This document shows, in pieces, positions 26,170-35,800 of a DNA stretch of 64,000 nt. The translations under genes and the position numbers were made by a program. Numbering within the stretch: position 1 is the first letter of the stretch; the number at the start of each line of letters is the position of its first letter. Below the pieces are notes generated by a model. That model searched no databases, was not told where the DNA came from, and saw nothing but the letters and a program-made list of their open reading frames with translations. The DNA comes from Bryobacterales bacterium (GTDB lineage Bacteria > Acidobacteriota > Terriglobia > Bryobacterales > Bryobacteraceae), in NCBI GenBank assembly GCA_016789905.1, contig JAEUQC010000109.1, positions 1 to 64,000 of the forward strand, written 5' to 3'.

Positions 26170-29055
26170 ATGTTCTTTCTAGATAGATCCATAGAAGTCC
26201 CAGAAATTAAAGGCGCGCTCGATGGTGTTTTAACGAGCAAGTACTTCCGGAAAAAAAAGCGGTCTAAACTGCTGTTGCAGTACTTGGTTGACGCAACTAT
26301 CGACGGTCATGCGGAGTCTTTGACTGGCGAGATCGTCAGAACAGAAGCGCTTGGCGGCTGCTCTGCGGAGGCGCTCGCTACAGAAAAACGGCGGCTTGGG
26401 GAATACCTTGGAAAATTCTATGAACTGGAAGGTGCAGGCGAGCGATTGCAGTTCATGCTCATTCCGCACCTCTACGCGGTCGATTGCCGGATTGTCGAGG
26501 CGAAACGAACCAGGTTGGTAGGGCGAGCGGCCCCATTCGCGAACCTCCAAAAAGGTTGGTCGCGGGTTCAGTCAGGCGGTTTCGCGGGCAATCTGATAGC
26601 CGGTGATGCAGGGTTCGGCAAGACAACGCTGGTCGCGGAATATGTGGAGAGTTTGAGTAGGCTTTTGAGCCCTTGTCTGCTGGCTGCCGCGCAATCAACA
26701 GGAGCAACGCCCGGTACCGTAGAATCGTACTTGCCGATCGACCGGGCAATCGAGTCCGCCATTCGCAAACAGACGTTGAAATCGGGGCTGGACGTTGAAT
26801 CGGTTCTACGGGAGGAGGCCCCTACGTGGTTCGAGCGGGTCATTGAGGGGAAGGAGGAGCGTCGCGCTTCACGTAATCAGCTACTTCGCTTTTTGGGCGC
26901 AATCACAAAGCGGATGCCAGTGGTACTCATCCTGGAGGATCTGCATCTGGCGGATTTTTCGGCGCTCGATGACATCGGTTTTCTGCTGCAGGCGATGCCG
27001 GCAAGGGTCCAAGTCGTTCTGACGTACCGGCCATCTGAGATGGTGGGCGTTCGCGCCATGCTCCTGCAATCGGTGAGACTACTGCCCGTTGAGATTGATC
27101 CCCTGGATCCGTTATCGAGACCCGATGTCGCGCAAATCATCGAGAATCGCTTCCCGTTGAATTTGTTCCCGCCTGATTTTGTCTCCGCTATCCATCATGT
27201 AACTGCCGGTAATCCGCTCTACCTACATCGTCTGATTGAGCTTTTGGTTGCCAGCGGCCAAGTTAGGAAGGACGGCGGACGGCTAAAGTCATCCTGGCGG
27301 GTAGCTCTGCCGTTCGCCGAATTCGTGGCTGGGCTACCCGGATCACTGAACGATTTGCTCGGCGCCGTTCTACACGATTTGAACGCCGTAGAAAGACGCC
27401 TGGTTCTGGCAGCATCGCTCCAGGGAGAGGAGTTCGATTCTCAGATCCTCGCGCGCGTCTTGGAGATTGACGCGGCGGACGTCGAGGAGAGTCTTCGGCA
27501 GATCGGGTCAAAGCTCGGGATCATTCGGTTCTTGAAGAGCAGCGTGAACGGATCGAGTGAAGCATCCGTTCGCTACCGTTTCACTCATCATCTGTACCAG
27601 CAGGCCGCGCTTCGGGAGTTTGAACAGATGCCGACTTGGCGTACCCGATGGTCCCTCGCTACCGCCAAGGCACTCATTGATGGTACGGCGACAAGTCCTC
27701 ACAGTGACATCGCGATCGCCGGACTCCTATCCGGCGCTGGCGCGCGAAGCGAATCCGTCCCTTACTATGGGCGCGCGGCGCAGTCATTTCTGGCAGCGCT
27801 TAGCCACTATGCGTGCCAGCGAGCGGCAATGGATGGCCTTGGAGTTGCCACCGAGGGTAAAGTACAAGATCCATCAAACTTGATCGCGCTGCACATCACG
27901 TTGGGTGTCAGCGTCGTCTGTACGAGAGGGTTCGCGGATCCACTTGGAGAGGCATCATTCGCGGCTGCTCTTGAGATAGCCGAGAGCACGGGCGCCAACG
28001 AACGGCTTCCGGATATTCTATACGGCTTCTGGATCGGCCGATCTGGACAGGGGCGATTTCACGATTCGATTCCGCTTGCCCAACGGCTGCGGCAAGTGGG
28101 CACTAAGTTGAAGCGGCCTCTTTATGTCTCAAGAGCCCTGATTGGCGAAGGGATTTCGCTTCTGCACATGGGAAGGCTGTCCGATAGTTTTTTGGTATTG
28201 ACCCGCGCGGTCGAGAAGTCCCGTGCGGGTGACGTGGCAGGCAGCACCGATCCCTTCCGGTCGCAGATCGACGACAGGGTCGCGGCGATGTGTCAAGCCG
28301 GGAGGACTGCCGCGCATCTGGGAAGATTTCAACTGAGTCGGGAGATGGTCTTGGGGGCGATCGAGGTCGCTGTTGAAATCGGGGACCCCCAGGTGCGCGC
28401 GTACGCTCACGTGATGGCGGCGGAAGTGGCGTGCATCAGAGAAGATTTTGAAGAGGCGGTGGCGCTTGCTGAATCCGCTGTTCAGCCTGCTCTGGAGTTC
28501 GGTTTCTTACAGGAATTTGCTTGGGCCAATATGTTGCTGAGCTACGCCAAGGAGTGGATTGAGCAAAACAGCGCGAATCGAACGAAGTGCGCGCATCTCC
28601 TGGAACGCTACGATGCCGTCGGGGGCGTCGTGGCATCAACGGAGTTCCGGTCAATGTTGGCCGAAATGTACTGCGCCGCCGGGGAACTGGATACGGTAGC
28701 GAGCGTTCTGGATCGTGCTTTCGACATGATGTCGAGAATCGACGAAAGCTACTATCATTCGGCACTGTTGCGGACGAGGAGTGAATTGGCGTGGCGGCGC
28801 GGCGACAACAAGGAAGCCGAGCCGACATTGGACCGCGCGATGGAAATTGCGGCTGAGCAGGGTAATGTCGTTCAAGAACTGAAGGCGCTACTAACAAGCG
28901 TCAGCAGAGTGAATTCACCGCGGACGAAGCTTGCCGCTCAGCGCGGCAGAGCGAATGAACTTCTCACGAGGATCGACGGACCGACGAGTGGCTTGCAGAG
29001 TCGGGCCAAAGTAATCCTCGGGCAATCGAAGAGCCGGAAGGGTGTCGGTGAATGA
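26170..29055 (+). CDS. STAND-type AAA ATPase/TPR regulator
   Basis: The 961-residue protein has an N-terminal domain (about 1-105: SKLLLQYLVDATIDGHAESL, then ATEKRRLGEYLGKFYELEGAG) that resembles the winged-helix-like N-domain before many acidobacterial ATPase/TPR regulators. An AAA_16/NB-ARC-like ATPase follows, with Walker A GDAGFGKTT (about 145-153) and Walker B VVLILEDLHLADF (about 250-262). The C-terminal half (about 500-950) is alpha-helical with TPR-like repeats. The layout fits STAND signalling ATPases (MalT/adenylate-cyclase-associated type) that act as inducer-sensing switches. It is divergent from the secreted-protein operon and is its obvious candidate regulator, by position only. 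It is the last island gene before the tRNA. Confidence 0.75.
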   Translation: MFFLDRSIEVPEIKGALDGVLTSKYFRKKKRSKLLLQYLVDATIDGHAESLTGEIVRTEALGGCSAEALATEKRRLGEYLGKFYELEGAGERLQFMLIPHLYAVDCRIVEAKRTRLVGRAAPFANLQKGWSRVQSGGFAGNLIAGDAGFGKTTLVAEYVESLSRLLSPCLLAAAQSTGATPGTVESYLPIDRAIESAIRKQTLKSGLDVESVLREEAPTWFERVIEGKEERRASRNQLLRFLGAITKRMPVVLILEDLHLADFSALDDIGFLLQAMPARVQVVLTYRPSEMVGVRAMLLQSVRLLPVEIDPLDPLSRPDVAQIIENRFPLNLFPPDFVSAIHHVTAGNPLYLHRLIELLVASGQVRKDGGRLKSSWRVALPFAEFVAGLPGSLNDLLGAVLHDLNAVERRLVLAASLQGEEFDSQILARVLEIDAADVEESLRQIGSKLGIIRFLKSSVNGSSEASVRYRFTHHLYQQAALREFEQMPTWRTRWSLATAKALIDGTATSPHSDIAIAGLLSGAGARSESVPYYGRAAQSFLAALSHYACQRAAMDGLGVATEGKVQDPSNLIALHITLGVSVVCTRGFADPLGEASFAAALEIAESTGANERLPDILYGFWIGRSGQGRFHDSIPLAQRLRQVGTKLKRPLYVSRALIGEGISLLHMGRLSDSFLVLTRAVEKSRAGDVAGSTDPFRSQIDDRVAAMCQAGRTAAHLGRFQLSREMVLGAIEVAVEIGDPQVRAYAHVMAAEVACIREDFEEAVALAESAVQPALEFGFLQEFAWANMLLSYAKEWIEQNSANRTKCAHLLERYDAVGGVVASTEFRSMLAEMYCAAGELDTVASVLDRAFDMMSRIDESYYHSALLRTRSELAWRRGDNKEAEPTLDRAMEIAAEQGNVVQELKALLTSVSRVNSPRTKLAAQRGRANELLTRIDGPTSGLQSRAKVILGQSKSRKGVGE

Positions 29056-29178
29056 GAGGCGATACGTTCCACAACGTCTTCCCTTTAGGCGATCCAAATT
29101 GTCAGATTTCGTCAAGGAGATCGCGCGAGCCACTTGCAGTGCGGCCCCAAATACCTGAAAAAACGGGGCTTACCTGCG

Positions 29179-29194
29179 TTACTCCGTTTACTCC
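29179..29194. repeat. Right TTACTCC box pair
   Basis: TTACTCCG (29179-29186) and TTTACTCCA (29187-29195) repeat the heptamer of the 445-479 cluster, in the opposite net orientation, about 130 bp inside the right island end. TTACCT (29170-29175) and AGGTAA (29198-29203) flank them as an inverted repeat. They are candidate recombinase arm sites. Confidence 0.35.
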
Positions 29195-29320
29195 ATTAGG
29201 TAAATTTGCAATCTTCGCAAGTCGTGTAGATTCGGTGACTTACACGGGTGATGTCCAGCTTGGGGTGGGCTGTTCCGGTTGAATCTGGCCGCAGTAGACT
29301 TGTAAGCTATTGATTCTAAA

Positions 29321-29395
29321 TGGAGCGGGAGATGGGACTCGAACCCACGACGTTCAGCTTGGGAAGCTGACATTCTACCACTGAATTACTCCCGC
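29321..29395 (-). tRNA. tRNA-Gly(CCC)
   Basis: Read on the minus strand, the 75 nt fold as a full cloverleaf. The acceptor is GCGGGAG paired with CTCCCGC, and the D arm contains AGTGGTAGAA. The anticodon stem TCAGC/GCTGA encloses loop TTCCCAA with anticodon CCC. The T arm has GTGGG TTCGAGT CCCAT, and discriminator U is followed by an encoded CCA. Its 3' part is duplicated at 297-342, marking it as an integration site. Confidence 0.93.
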
Positions 29396-29438
29396 GCCTT
29401 CACAGCAACTCACTCCACATTGTACCAAATAACGCGCC

Positions 29439-30068
29439 CTACAGCTCTTTCACCCGAATGTTCCGGAACTCCACATGTGAACCGTGACCCAGAAAACCAA
29501 TATGCCCCTGCGTCCGCTTCACCCCCGGATGCTTCTTCAAAATTGCCTCATCCGTCACCTTCGTTAGGTCCCCTTCCGTGATCACCTTCCCGTTTAGTGT
29601 CACCTTGATCTTGCCGCCTTTGATCCGAATCTCTTCGCTATTCCACTCCCCAACGGGTTTCAGCGCGTCTGCCTTCGCCGCGATCACGTCGTAGACGCTA
29701 CCATGATGTTGCGCCGGCTTAATCTTCCCCTTATACATTGCGTGATCATGATCCAGAATCTGAATCTCCATTCCCGCGTACGCCGCATCGCCTTCAAGTG
29801 GCGCGCGGATGCCTACTCCGTTATTCCCGCCTGGCTCCATCTTGAACTCGAAGCGGAATACAAAATCCTTGTACTCCTTCGCCGTGAACAGATTCCCGCC
29901 GCCGTCTTTCGGACAAACCAGAACTCCGTCCTTGGCTACATACCCTGGCCCGCGACCCTTCACCAGTTGCCAGCCATCCGTCGACTTGCCGTCGAACAGC
30001 ACCGTAAACCCGGATTCCGCCGCCATGACGGCCAACACGCTGAGAGCAAAAAGTGTGAGTCTCTTCAT
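29439..30068 (-). CDS. Secreted DUF1080 / 3-keto-disaccharide hydrolase-domain protein
   Basis: The 209-residue protein has a signal peptide (MKRLTLFALSVLAVMAAES) and one concanavalin-like DUF1080 domain: FTVLFDGKSTDGWQ near the start, FEFKMEPGGNNGVGIR and GMEIQILDHD in the middle, GHIGFLGHGSHVEFRNIRV at the end. The family is now linked to 3-keto-glycoside/3-keto-disaccharide cleavage. It starts 18 bp after the stop of the upstream sulfatase, so both are probably co-transcribed for glycan use in the periplasm. Confidence 0.88.
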   Translation of the reverse strand: MKRLTLFALSVLAVMAAESGFTVLFDGKSTDGWQLVKGRGPGYVAKDGVLVCPKDGGGNLFTAKEYKDFVFRFEFKMEPGGNNGVGIRAPLEGDAAYAGMEIQILDHDHAMYKGKIKPAQHHGSVYDVIAAKADALKPVGEWNSEEIRIKGGKIKVTLNGKVITEGDLTKVTDEAILKKHPGVKRTQGHIGFLGHGSHVEFRNIRVKEL

Positions 30069-30086
30069 GATTTGTTTCCTTCTACG

Positions 30087-31436
30087 TTACCGCGAAACCG
30101 CACCCGCCGCGTTAGGGCTCAGCGGCCCCGCCTTCTGCGATTCGTACTGCCGCTGAATATTCTCCGGGAACCCCTTCATCAGTTCCTCCACTCGCGCCGT
30201 CAAGCGCTTCACCACCTCCGGATTCTCCGCGGCAACGTCAAATGATTCGTCCGGATCTGCCGCCACGTCGTACAACTCCGGGTTCTTCAGCCGGATATTC
30301 TTTCGCCCCCCTGCTGGCGCCGGGCTATAAGTTACGTTGTTATAGCGGCTAATGTGTAACTTCCACTTTCCCTGCCGGACACATTGGAGGTTTATATTAT
30401 CAAAGTAAAGGATCGCGTCCCGTTCCAACTCCGTTTTCGCGCCTGTCAACAGCCCGGTAATATCCACACCGTCAGTGGCGCGCGCGGGCCTGGCCGCTCC
30501 AGTTAACGCACACACTGTCGGCACAAGGTCCATCGTGGAAACGAGCGAATGGCACACACGGCCCTTGGGTATGCGTCCCGGCCACCAGGCGATTAGCGGA
30601 ACCCGGACGCCACCTTCCCATGTCATCCCTTTCCGCCCGCGCAGTTTTCCTGGGCTCCCCTGGAACCACGGGCCGTTATCGCTGGAAAACAGGAACAATG
30701 TATTCTTGTCGAGCCCATGTTTCCGAAGTGTTTCCATGATCTGGCCAACTGACCAGTCCAGTTCACTCACCACGTCCCCATAGATACCCTGCGTGCTTTT
30801 CCCGCGAAACGCCGGGCTCGCCGCTAGAGGAATATGCGGGTAGGTGTGAGGGAAGTACAGGAAGAACGGATTCGCCTTGCTGTCTTCGATGAATTGCACG
30901 GCACGGGCCGTGTATCGCGGCGTAAGTGTCTCCAGTGTGGCCTGCTCCTCCACCACCTTTTCGCCGTCCATCAGCCAGCGTGGTGTCATGTCGTTCGAAT
31001 ACGGAATTCCGAAGTAATGGTCGAACCCTTTGTAAGTGGGTAAATGCGGCGCCAGATGTCCCAAATGCCACTTGCCCACGCACTGTGTCTTGTAGCCCTT
31101 CGCCTTGAGTAACTGCGCCAGCGTTTGTTCGCCTTCGGCCAATCCTGTCTTGTCGGCGGGGAATAGTACCACTGGCACCCCCACTCGTGTTGGGTAGCGG
31201 CCAGTCAGAAGTGCCGCCCGGGATGGGGAGCAAACCGGATTCGCCGAAAGGCAATGTGTGAAGCGTACCCCTTCGCGCGCGGCCCTATCCAGGTGCGGCG
31301 TGGAAAGCGTTGACCCATAGCAGCCAAGGTCACCCCACCCCAGATCGTCGGCGTACATCAGAATTACGTTCAACGGCCTTGCTGTAGCCGCAGCTACAGC
31401 GGTGGCCGTCTGGAGAAAGGCGCGGCGAGAGAGCAT
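30087..31436 (-). CDS. Exported sulfatase (arylsulfatase A type)
   Basis: The 449-residue protein has a twin-arginine signal (SRRAFLQTA, then an Ala-rich helix). The sulfatase core begins RPLNVILMYADDLGWGDLGCYG with the metal-binding Asp pair. The C-S-P-S-R motif at residues 69-73 provides the cysteine that is converted to formylglycine, and TGR follows. A further conserved element is FLFSSDNGPW. It hydrolyses sulfate esters, probably on polysaccharides. A formylglycine-generating enzyme is not in this window. It is first in a two-gene unit with the DUF1080 protein. Confidence 0.9.
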   Translation of the reverse strand: MLSRRAFLQTATAVAAATARPLNVILMYADDLGWGDLGCYGSTLSTPHLDRAAREGVRFTHCLSANPVCSPSRAALLTGRYPTRVGVPVVLFPADKTGLAEGEQTLAQLLKAKGYKTQCVGKWHLGHLAPHLPTYKGFDHYFGIPYSNDMTPRWLMDGEKVVEEQATLETLTPRYTARAVQFIEDSKANPFFLYFPHTYPHIPLAASPAFRGKSTQGIYGDVVSELDWSVGQIMETLRKHGLDKNTLFLFSSDNGPWFQGSPGKLRGRKGMTWEGGVRVPLIAWWPGRIPKGRVCHSLVSTMDLVPTVCALTGAARPARATDGVDITGLLTGAKTELERDAILYFDNINLQCVRQGKWKLHISRYNNVTYSPAPAGGRKNIRLKNPELYDVAADPDESFDVAAENPEVVKRLTARVEELMKGFPENIQRQYESQKAGPLSPNAAGAVSR

Positions 31437-31591
31437 CGCCGCTTATTGTATCCCGTCCACTATAGGGGGGCACCCGTGTTGTACACTCTGTTCATTGGAG
31501 GTGGATCTTCCCTATAGGGCAATCCCCAACGCCTTCGAGCACCCTCCGCGACGCAGCCGGGAACATCGGTGCGTCTCTATTCAATCTCGTC

Positions 31592-32335
31592 TTGCCGGGC
31601 GAATGCCTGTTGTGCGGCGAGATTCTGCGGCACGCAGGCCGGCTTCCATATTGTGACTCCTGCGTACAAACTCCGGTCCCGATGGCGGCCGACTGTTTTT
31701 GCTCCCGATGCCGCACTCCGTTCTTGTCGGACCGTCCATTGGACCAGCACGGCGTTTGCCGTCGCTGCCGCACCGGACTTACAGGCTACGATTATGCCTA
31801 CTCCTTCGGCTACTACGAGGGGCCGTTACGCAAACTGATTCATCACTTCAAATATGGAGGCGTTGAAGTGTTGGCAGAACCGTTGGGGCGTCTGCTAGTG
31901 CAAGCATTGCCGATGGATCTGCAGGTGGATCTTATCGTGCCCGTGCCGCTGCATTGGCGAAGGAGGCTATGGCGCGGATACAACCAGTGCGAGTTGCTGG
32001 CCCGGCCACTGGAGAGTAGGTTGCGCGTTCCGGTAGTGCAGGCGCTCCGGAAAACGCGCCATACCGAAACGCAAGCCACCTCCACTCCAGCCCAGCGCCG
32101 GTCCAACCTGACCGGCGCTTTCCGTTTGTCGAGCGAAGATGTTGTGCAAGGGAAGCGCGTCTTGCTGGTCGATGACGTTCTCACCACGGGCGCGACTGTT
32201 GTGACATGCAGTAATTTGCTCCGCCGGGGCGGAGCCAGAAGTGTAACCGTATTGACGTTGGCGCGTGTGGATCGCCGGCCCGCCGAAGGGCGGGTTGCGC
32301 TCGTGGCGCGTCAAGCCGTGGGAGGAGCAAGCTAA
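31592..32335 (+). CDS. comF: ComF-family phosphoribosyltransferase-like protein
   Basis: The 247-residue protein has an N-terminal zinc-ribbon-like cysteine set (CLLC, CDSC, CSRC, CRRC) and a C-terminal phosphoribosyltransferase fold with the PRPP loop VLLVDDVLTTGAT (about 190-202). The family signature RGYNQCELLARPL is present. ComF is needed for DNA uptake in competent bacteria and is widely present. The listed start is TTG. The upstream in-frame residues SLFNLVLPGEC look like a true ComF N-terminus but have no ATG or GTG, so the real start may be a rare codon. The HNH gene follows 2 bp downstream. Confidence 0.88.
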   Translation: MPGECLLCGEILRHAGRLPYCDSCVQTPVPMAADCFCSRCRTPFLSDRPLDQHGVCRRCRTGLTGYDYAYSFGYYEGPLRKLIHHFKYGGVEVLAEPLGRLLVQALPMDLQVDLIVPVPLHWRRRLWRGYNQCELLARPLESRLRVPVVQALRKTRHTETQATSTPAQRRSNLTGAFRLSSEDVVQGKRVLLVDDVLTTGATVVTCSNLLRRGGARSVTVLTLARVDRRPAEGRVALVARQAVGGAS

Positions 32336-32337
32336 TA

Positions 32338-32865
32338 ATGGGGAGTTACGACCGATTACATCAGCCCGTACTGGTCCTGAACGCCAGTTACGAGCCTATC
32401 AACGTCTGCGCCGCCCGGCGAGCGCTCATCCTGATCTTGAAAGGCGTTGCGCTTGCTGAGGAGGACGCGCCCGCTCACGTTCACTCCTACAACCGGATGA
32501 CGGCGCTCCCCAGCGTCATTCGTCTGTTGGAATACCGGCGCATCCCACAGCAATCGAGAGCGCTTTCCCGCAAAAACATCTTATTGCGCGACCGTTACAC
32601 GTGCCAGTACTGCCACCGGGTTTTGCCCTCGGTCGAACTCACGCTCGATCACGTGCAGCCGCGCTCCCGCGGCGGCGGATCGTCCTGGGAGAATCTGGTT
32701 GCCTGTTGCCATCCCTGCAACAATCGCAAGGGCAGCCGAACCCCGGACGAAGCGGGAATGAAGCTGGCGAAAGCGCCTCGGCCGTTCAGCCTTCACACTT
32801 CGCGCCATCTGATGCGCATGCTCGGGAATACCGACGCGCGTTGGCGTAAGTATCTGTTCTTCTAA
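32338..32865 (+). CDS. HNH endonuclease family protein
   Basis: The 175-residue protein begins with the conserved VLVLNASYEPINVCAARRA segment of a common bacterial HNH family. The HNH core has CQYCHR (zinc ligands, about 88-93), LDHVQPRSRGG with the catalytic His, and NLVACCHPCNNRKG with the second CxxC and the Asn/His set. Its cellular role is unknown; it is often found in housekeeping neighbourhoods rather than restriction loci. It begins 2 bp after comF and shares its operon. Confidence 0.88.
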   Translation: MGSYDRLHQPVLVLNASYEPINVCAARRALILILKGVALAEEDAPAHVHSYNRMTALPSVIRLLEYRRIPQQSRALSRKNILLRDRYTCQYCHRVLPSVELTLDHVQPRSRGGGSSWENLVACCHPCNNRKGSRTPDEAGMKLAKAPRPFSLHTSRHLMRMLGNTDARWRKYLFF

Positions 32866-32885
32866 CCGGCCGGGACGCTTCTCCG

Positions 32886-35800
32886 CTAGAAAATCATCTT
32901 CAAACCGAACTGCACCCGCCGGGGCTCATCCGCGCTATTGATGGCGCCCACACCCGCCGCGTTGATGTTCGCTCCCGGAAACCCGAAGTTCGCGGTATTG
33001 GTGGCGTTGAACGCCTCTGCCCGGAACTGCAGCCGGAACTTCTCCGTCAACGCGAAGCTCTTCGCCAGCGACAAATCCAGGTTCCGGTTACCCGGCCCAT
33101 CCAGAATATTGCGTCCGGAATTGCCATATGTGAACTGCGGCTGGGCCACGAACGCTGCTAGGTCAAACCAGCGGTCGATACTCTGCTTGCTGCTCGGCAG
33201 ATTCCCGTCCGCAATGCGATTCGGCCGGTCTGCGCCGCCAGCGTTGGTTAGTCCGCCGCCACTGTTCACCGTAAACGGCAGCCCCGTTTGCAGGCTCACA
33301 ATACCACCGAGTTGCCATCCGCCCAACACCAGGTCAGCCGCCCGGTTCGCATTCATGAAGGCCTTGCCCTTGCCGAAAGGCAACTCATAGCTTGCGCTCA
33401 CCACATAGTTGTGGCGCAGGTCGGTAGTGGAGCGTCCGCGGTTCAAGTCTCGATCCCAGGGTTTTAATGCACCGACGCCCGAATTGCTCAGCGTCTCGTC
33501 CACGTTGTCGATCGTCTTGCTCCAGGTATAGGCCGAAAGGAACGTCAGGCCTTTGGAAAACCGCTTTTCCACCTTTACGGTCATTGCGTTGTAGCTCAAC
33601 TTCCCGACAGGCAACTGGCGCGTCACGCTCGTATAGAACGGCCAAAGGCGTCGGCTCGCCACCGGCGTTGGGCCGGGCGCAATGTCAAACGGCAGGTTGA
33701 AATCCACCCCGGCCAGCATCTGCCGCGTACCGTTTCCGTTGTAGCCCAAGGTCAATACCGTATCGAACGGCAACTGCTGTTGCACATCGAAGAACCATTG
33801 CTGTGAGTACTGCGTGGGCAGGAATTCCTGCGGGATATCGGCCCCTACCAGCGCCGGCCCCGGTACCGTCGTTGCCGGCAATTGCACCGCCGGGAAACCA
33901 CCGCTGAGCGTCAATCGCGGGTTGATACGGTCCAATGTGCCAAACCCGATTTCCACAAAGTCCGGTGCCTGGTTCGCCGCTCGCGCACCCACCTGGAAGC
34001 TGTCCGGCTGCGCGTAGATCACGCCCGCGCCGGAGCGAATGACGGTCTTTTCCGTCACCTTCCACGCCAGGCCTACTCGCGGCGCAAAGTTGTTCAGGTC
34101 ATTCTTGCAGCCGCAGTTGCCGGCCCCTGGCCGCACCTGTTGCAACCGTGCGTTGGCGCCTGTATTCGCAAAGTCGGGAATGAAGCGCGATACATTGTCC
34201 TGTACGAACGTCGGCGCGCCAAAAACGTCGTAGCGCACGCCCAAGTTGAGCGTCAGGCGCGACGAGAGTTTCCAATCGTCCTGCACGAACATGGCGATCG
34301 TGTTCGCCCACATATCTTCGCCATTCTCGTTGCCAATCGTTCCTCCCGCCGCCATTCCGAGCATGAATTCGGCCAACCCGTCCCCCGTCGCCGCCCGGTT
34401 CGCCGGGTTCGCCGTGAACTCTCGGTTGAAGGCGAACTGTCCGCGCGCGAACCTTGCGGCCAACCGCGAAATGTTCTGCCGGCGGAACTCTCCGCCCACC
34501 TTCACATTGTGCTTGCCGAAGTTCTTGTACACCATGTCGGTGAACTGGAACAGGTCCATGTTGTTAAAGTTCGGCCAGAAACTGCGCGATCCCAGTTCCG
34601 CATAACCGGCCGGCGTGAACCGCGAAAGACCGTGGTCGTTGGAGCCGGGATTGTTAACCTTCGGAATCCCTTTGATGCCGTACTGGTCGTAGAGCGCCGT
34701 ATCGTAAGGGATATCGAACCGGGAGATGATCCGCGTAAACCCAAACCGCGCTTCGTTAGTCGCCGACGCGCCCAGCATCGTCGAATGAGTTGCCGCCACG
34801 GAGTGGCTATCTATGTTGGTTGTCGTTGCCAACCCGCCATCAGCGGGCAGCGGCAGTGGCCCGGGTTCGAAACGGTCTCGCGTCCGCCGGCTATAGCGCG
34901 CAGAGAAGCGTTGCCGGTCGCTGATGTTGTGGTCGCCCTTGAAATCATAGGTGTTTACATCGTTCTTTTCGCTCGGGGCGAAGAAGTAGTTGTTCGCAAT
35001 GCCCGTCCCGTTGTTCGGTTCCGGGTACAACGCCAGAAGTTTTGGGAACAGTGGATCCCACCGGCTGGCCGGAATCACGTTGCCAGGGAACGCCTGCCGG
35101 GTAAAGCTTGCCGGGGTGCCAACGGTAGTGGCAGGGTCAAACACGGGCCGGATGCGATTGAAGTCGCCGCGGCGAAGTTCGGCCACCGGCACCGTTGACA
35201 CAAAACTCCGGCCCAGCCGCGTACGTGTGCCCTCAAAGCTACCGAAAAAGAAGGTTTTGTCCTTTTTCACCGGGCCGCCAAATGTACCGCCAAACTGGTT
35301 CTGTTTATACGCCGGTTTCTTGTTCCCCGCGCGATTGGCGAAGAAGTTCGTCCCATCCAGGTTGCTGTTGCGCAGGAACTCGAACGCCGTGCCGTGAAAC
35401 TGATTCGTTCCGGACTTAATGTTCACAAACACCTGCCCGCCCATGCGCGTTCCGTACTCGGCCGAAAGGTTATTCGTCACCACCCGGAACTCGCCCACAG
35501 CATCCACACTCGGCTTCACCGCCTGTGCCTCGAAACCCAATGGCCCCCCTGATGCAACCGACGAATTATCCACACCGTCAATCGATACCTGCACCTGATA
35601 GATGTGTTGTCCAGAAGCCGAAAAACCGCCCTCATCCTGAGTACGCCCGCCCCGGCCCGGATTGGTGCCGGCCGTCAGCGCCGCCAGGTCCAGGTAGTTG
35701 CGCCCGTTCAGCGGCAGTTCCACGATGCGTTTGTTCTCAATCACCTGGCCGACCGTTGTCGTTTCCGAATCGATCAGCGCGGCGGCGGCGGTTACCTCTA

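Larger units (their letters stand above)
297..29365. mobile_element. Putative 29-kb tRNA-Gly-integrated genomic island
   Basis: The island is bounded by 46-bp direct repeats at 297-342 and 29320-29365. The intact tRNA-Gly lies at the right end and its 3' end points into the island, as for elements inserted at a tRNA 3' end. The cargo includes a plasmid-type RepA, two toxin-antitoxin pairs, two clusters of giant secreted proteins and a STAND regulator. Short TTACTCC boxes lie just inside both ends in opposite orientation. No integrase, transfer genes or transposase can be recognised, so it is either decayed, mobilised in trans, or an old integrated plasmid. The repeat and geometry are seen directly; mobility is inferred. 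Confidence 0.6.

Noticed and set aside
297..29365. Integrase, transposase or conjugation genes for the island
   Set aside because: I looked for the RHRY-type tyrosine recombinase, serine recombinase, DDE transposase, relaxase and T4SS patterns on both strands and saw none.
33882..35198. 438-residue plus-strand frame inside the TonB receptor gene
   Set aside because: The receptor on the minus strand has clear domain order; the plus frame is Arg/His-rich with no motif.
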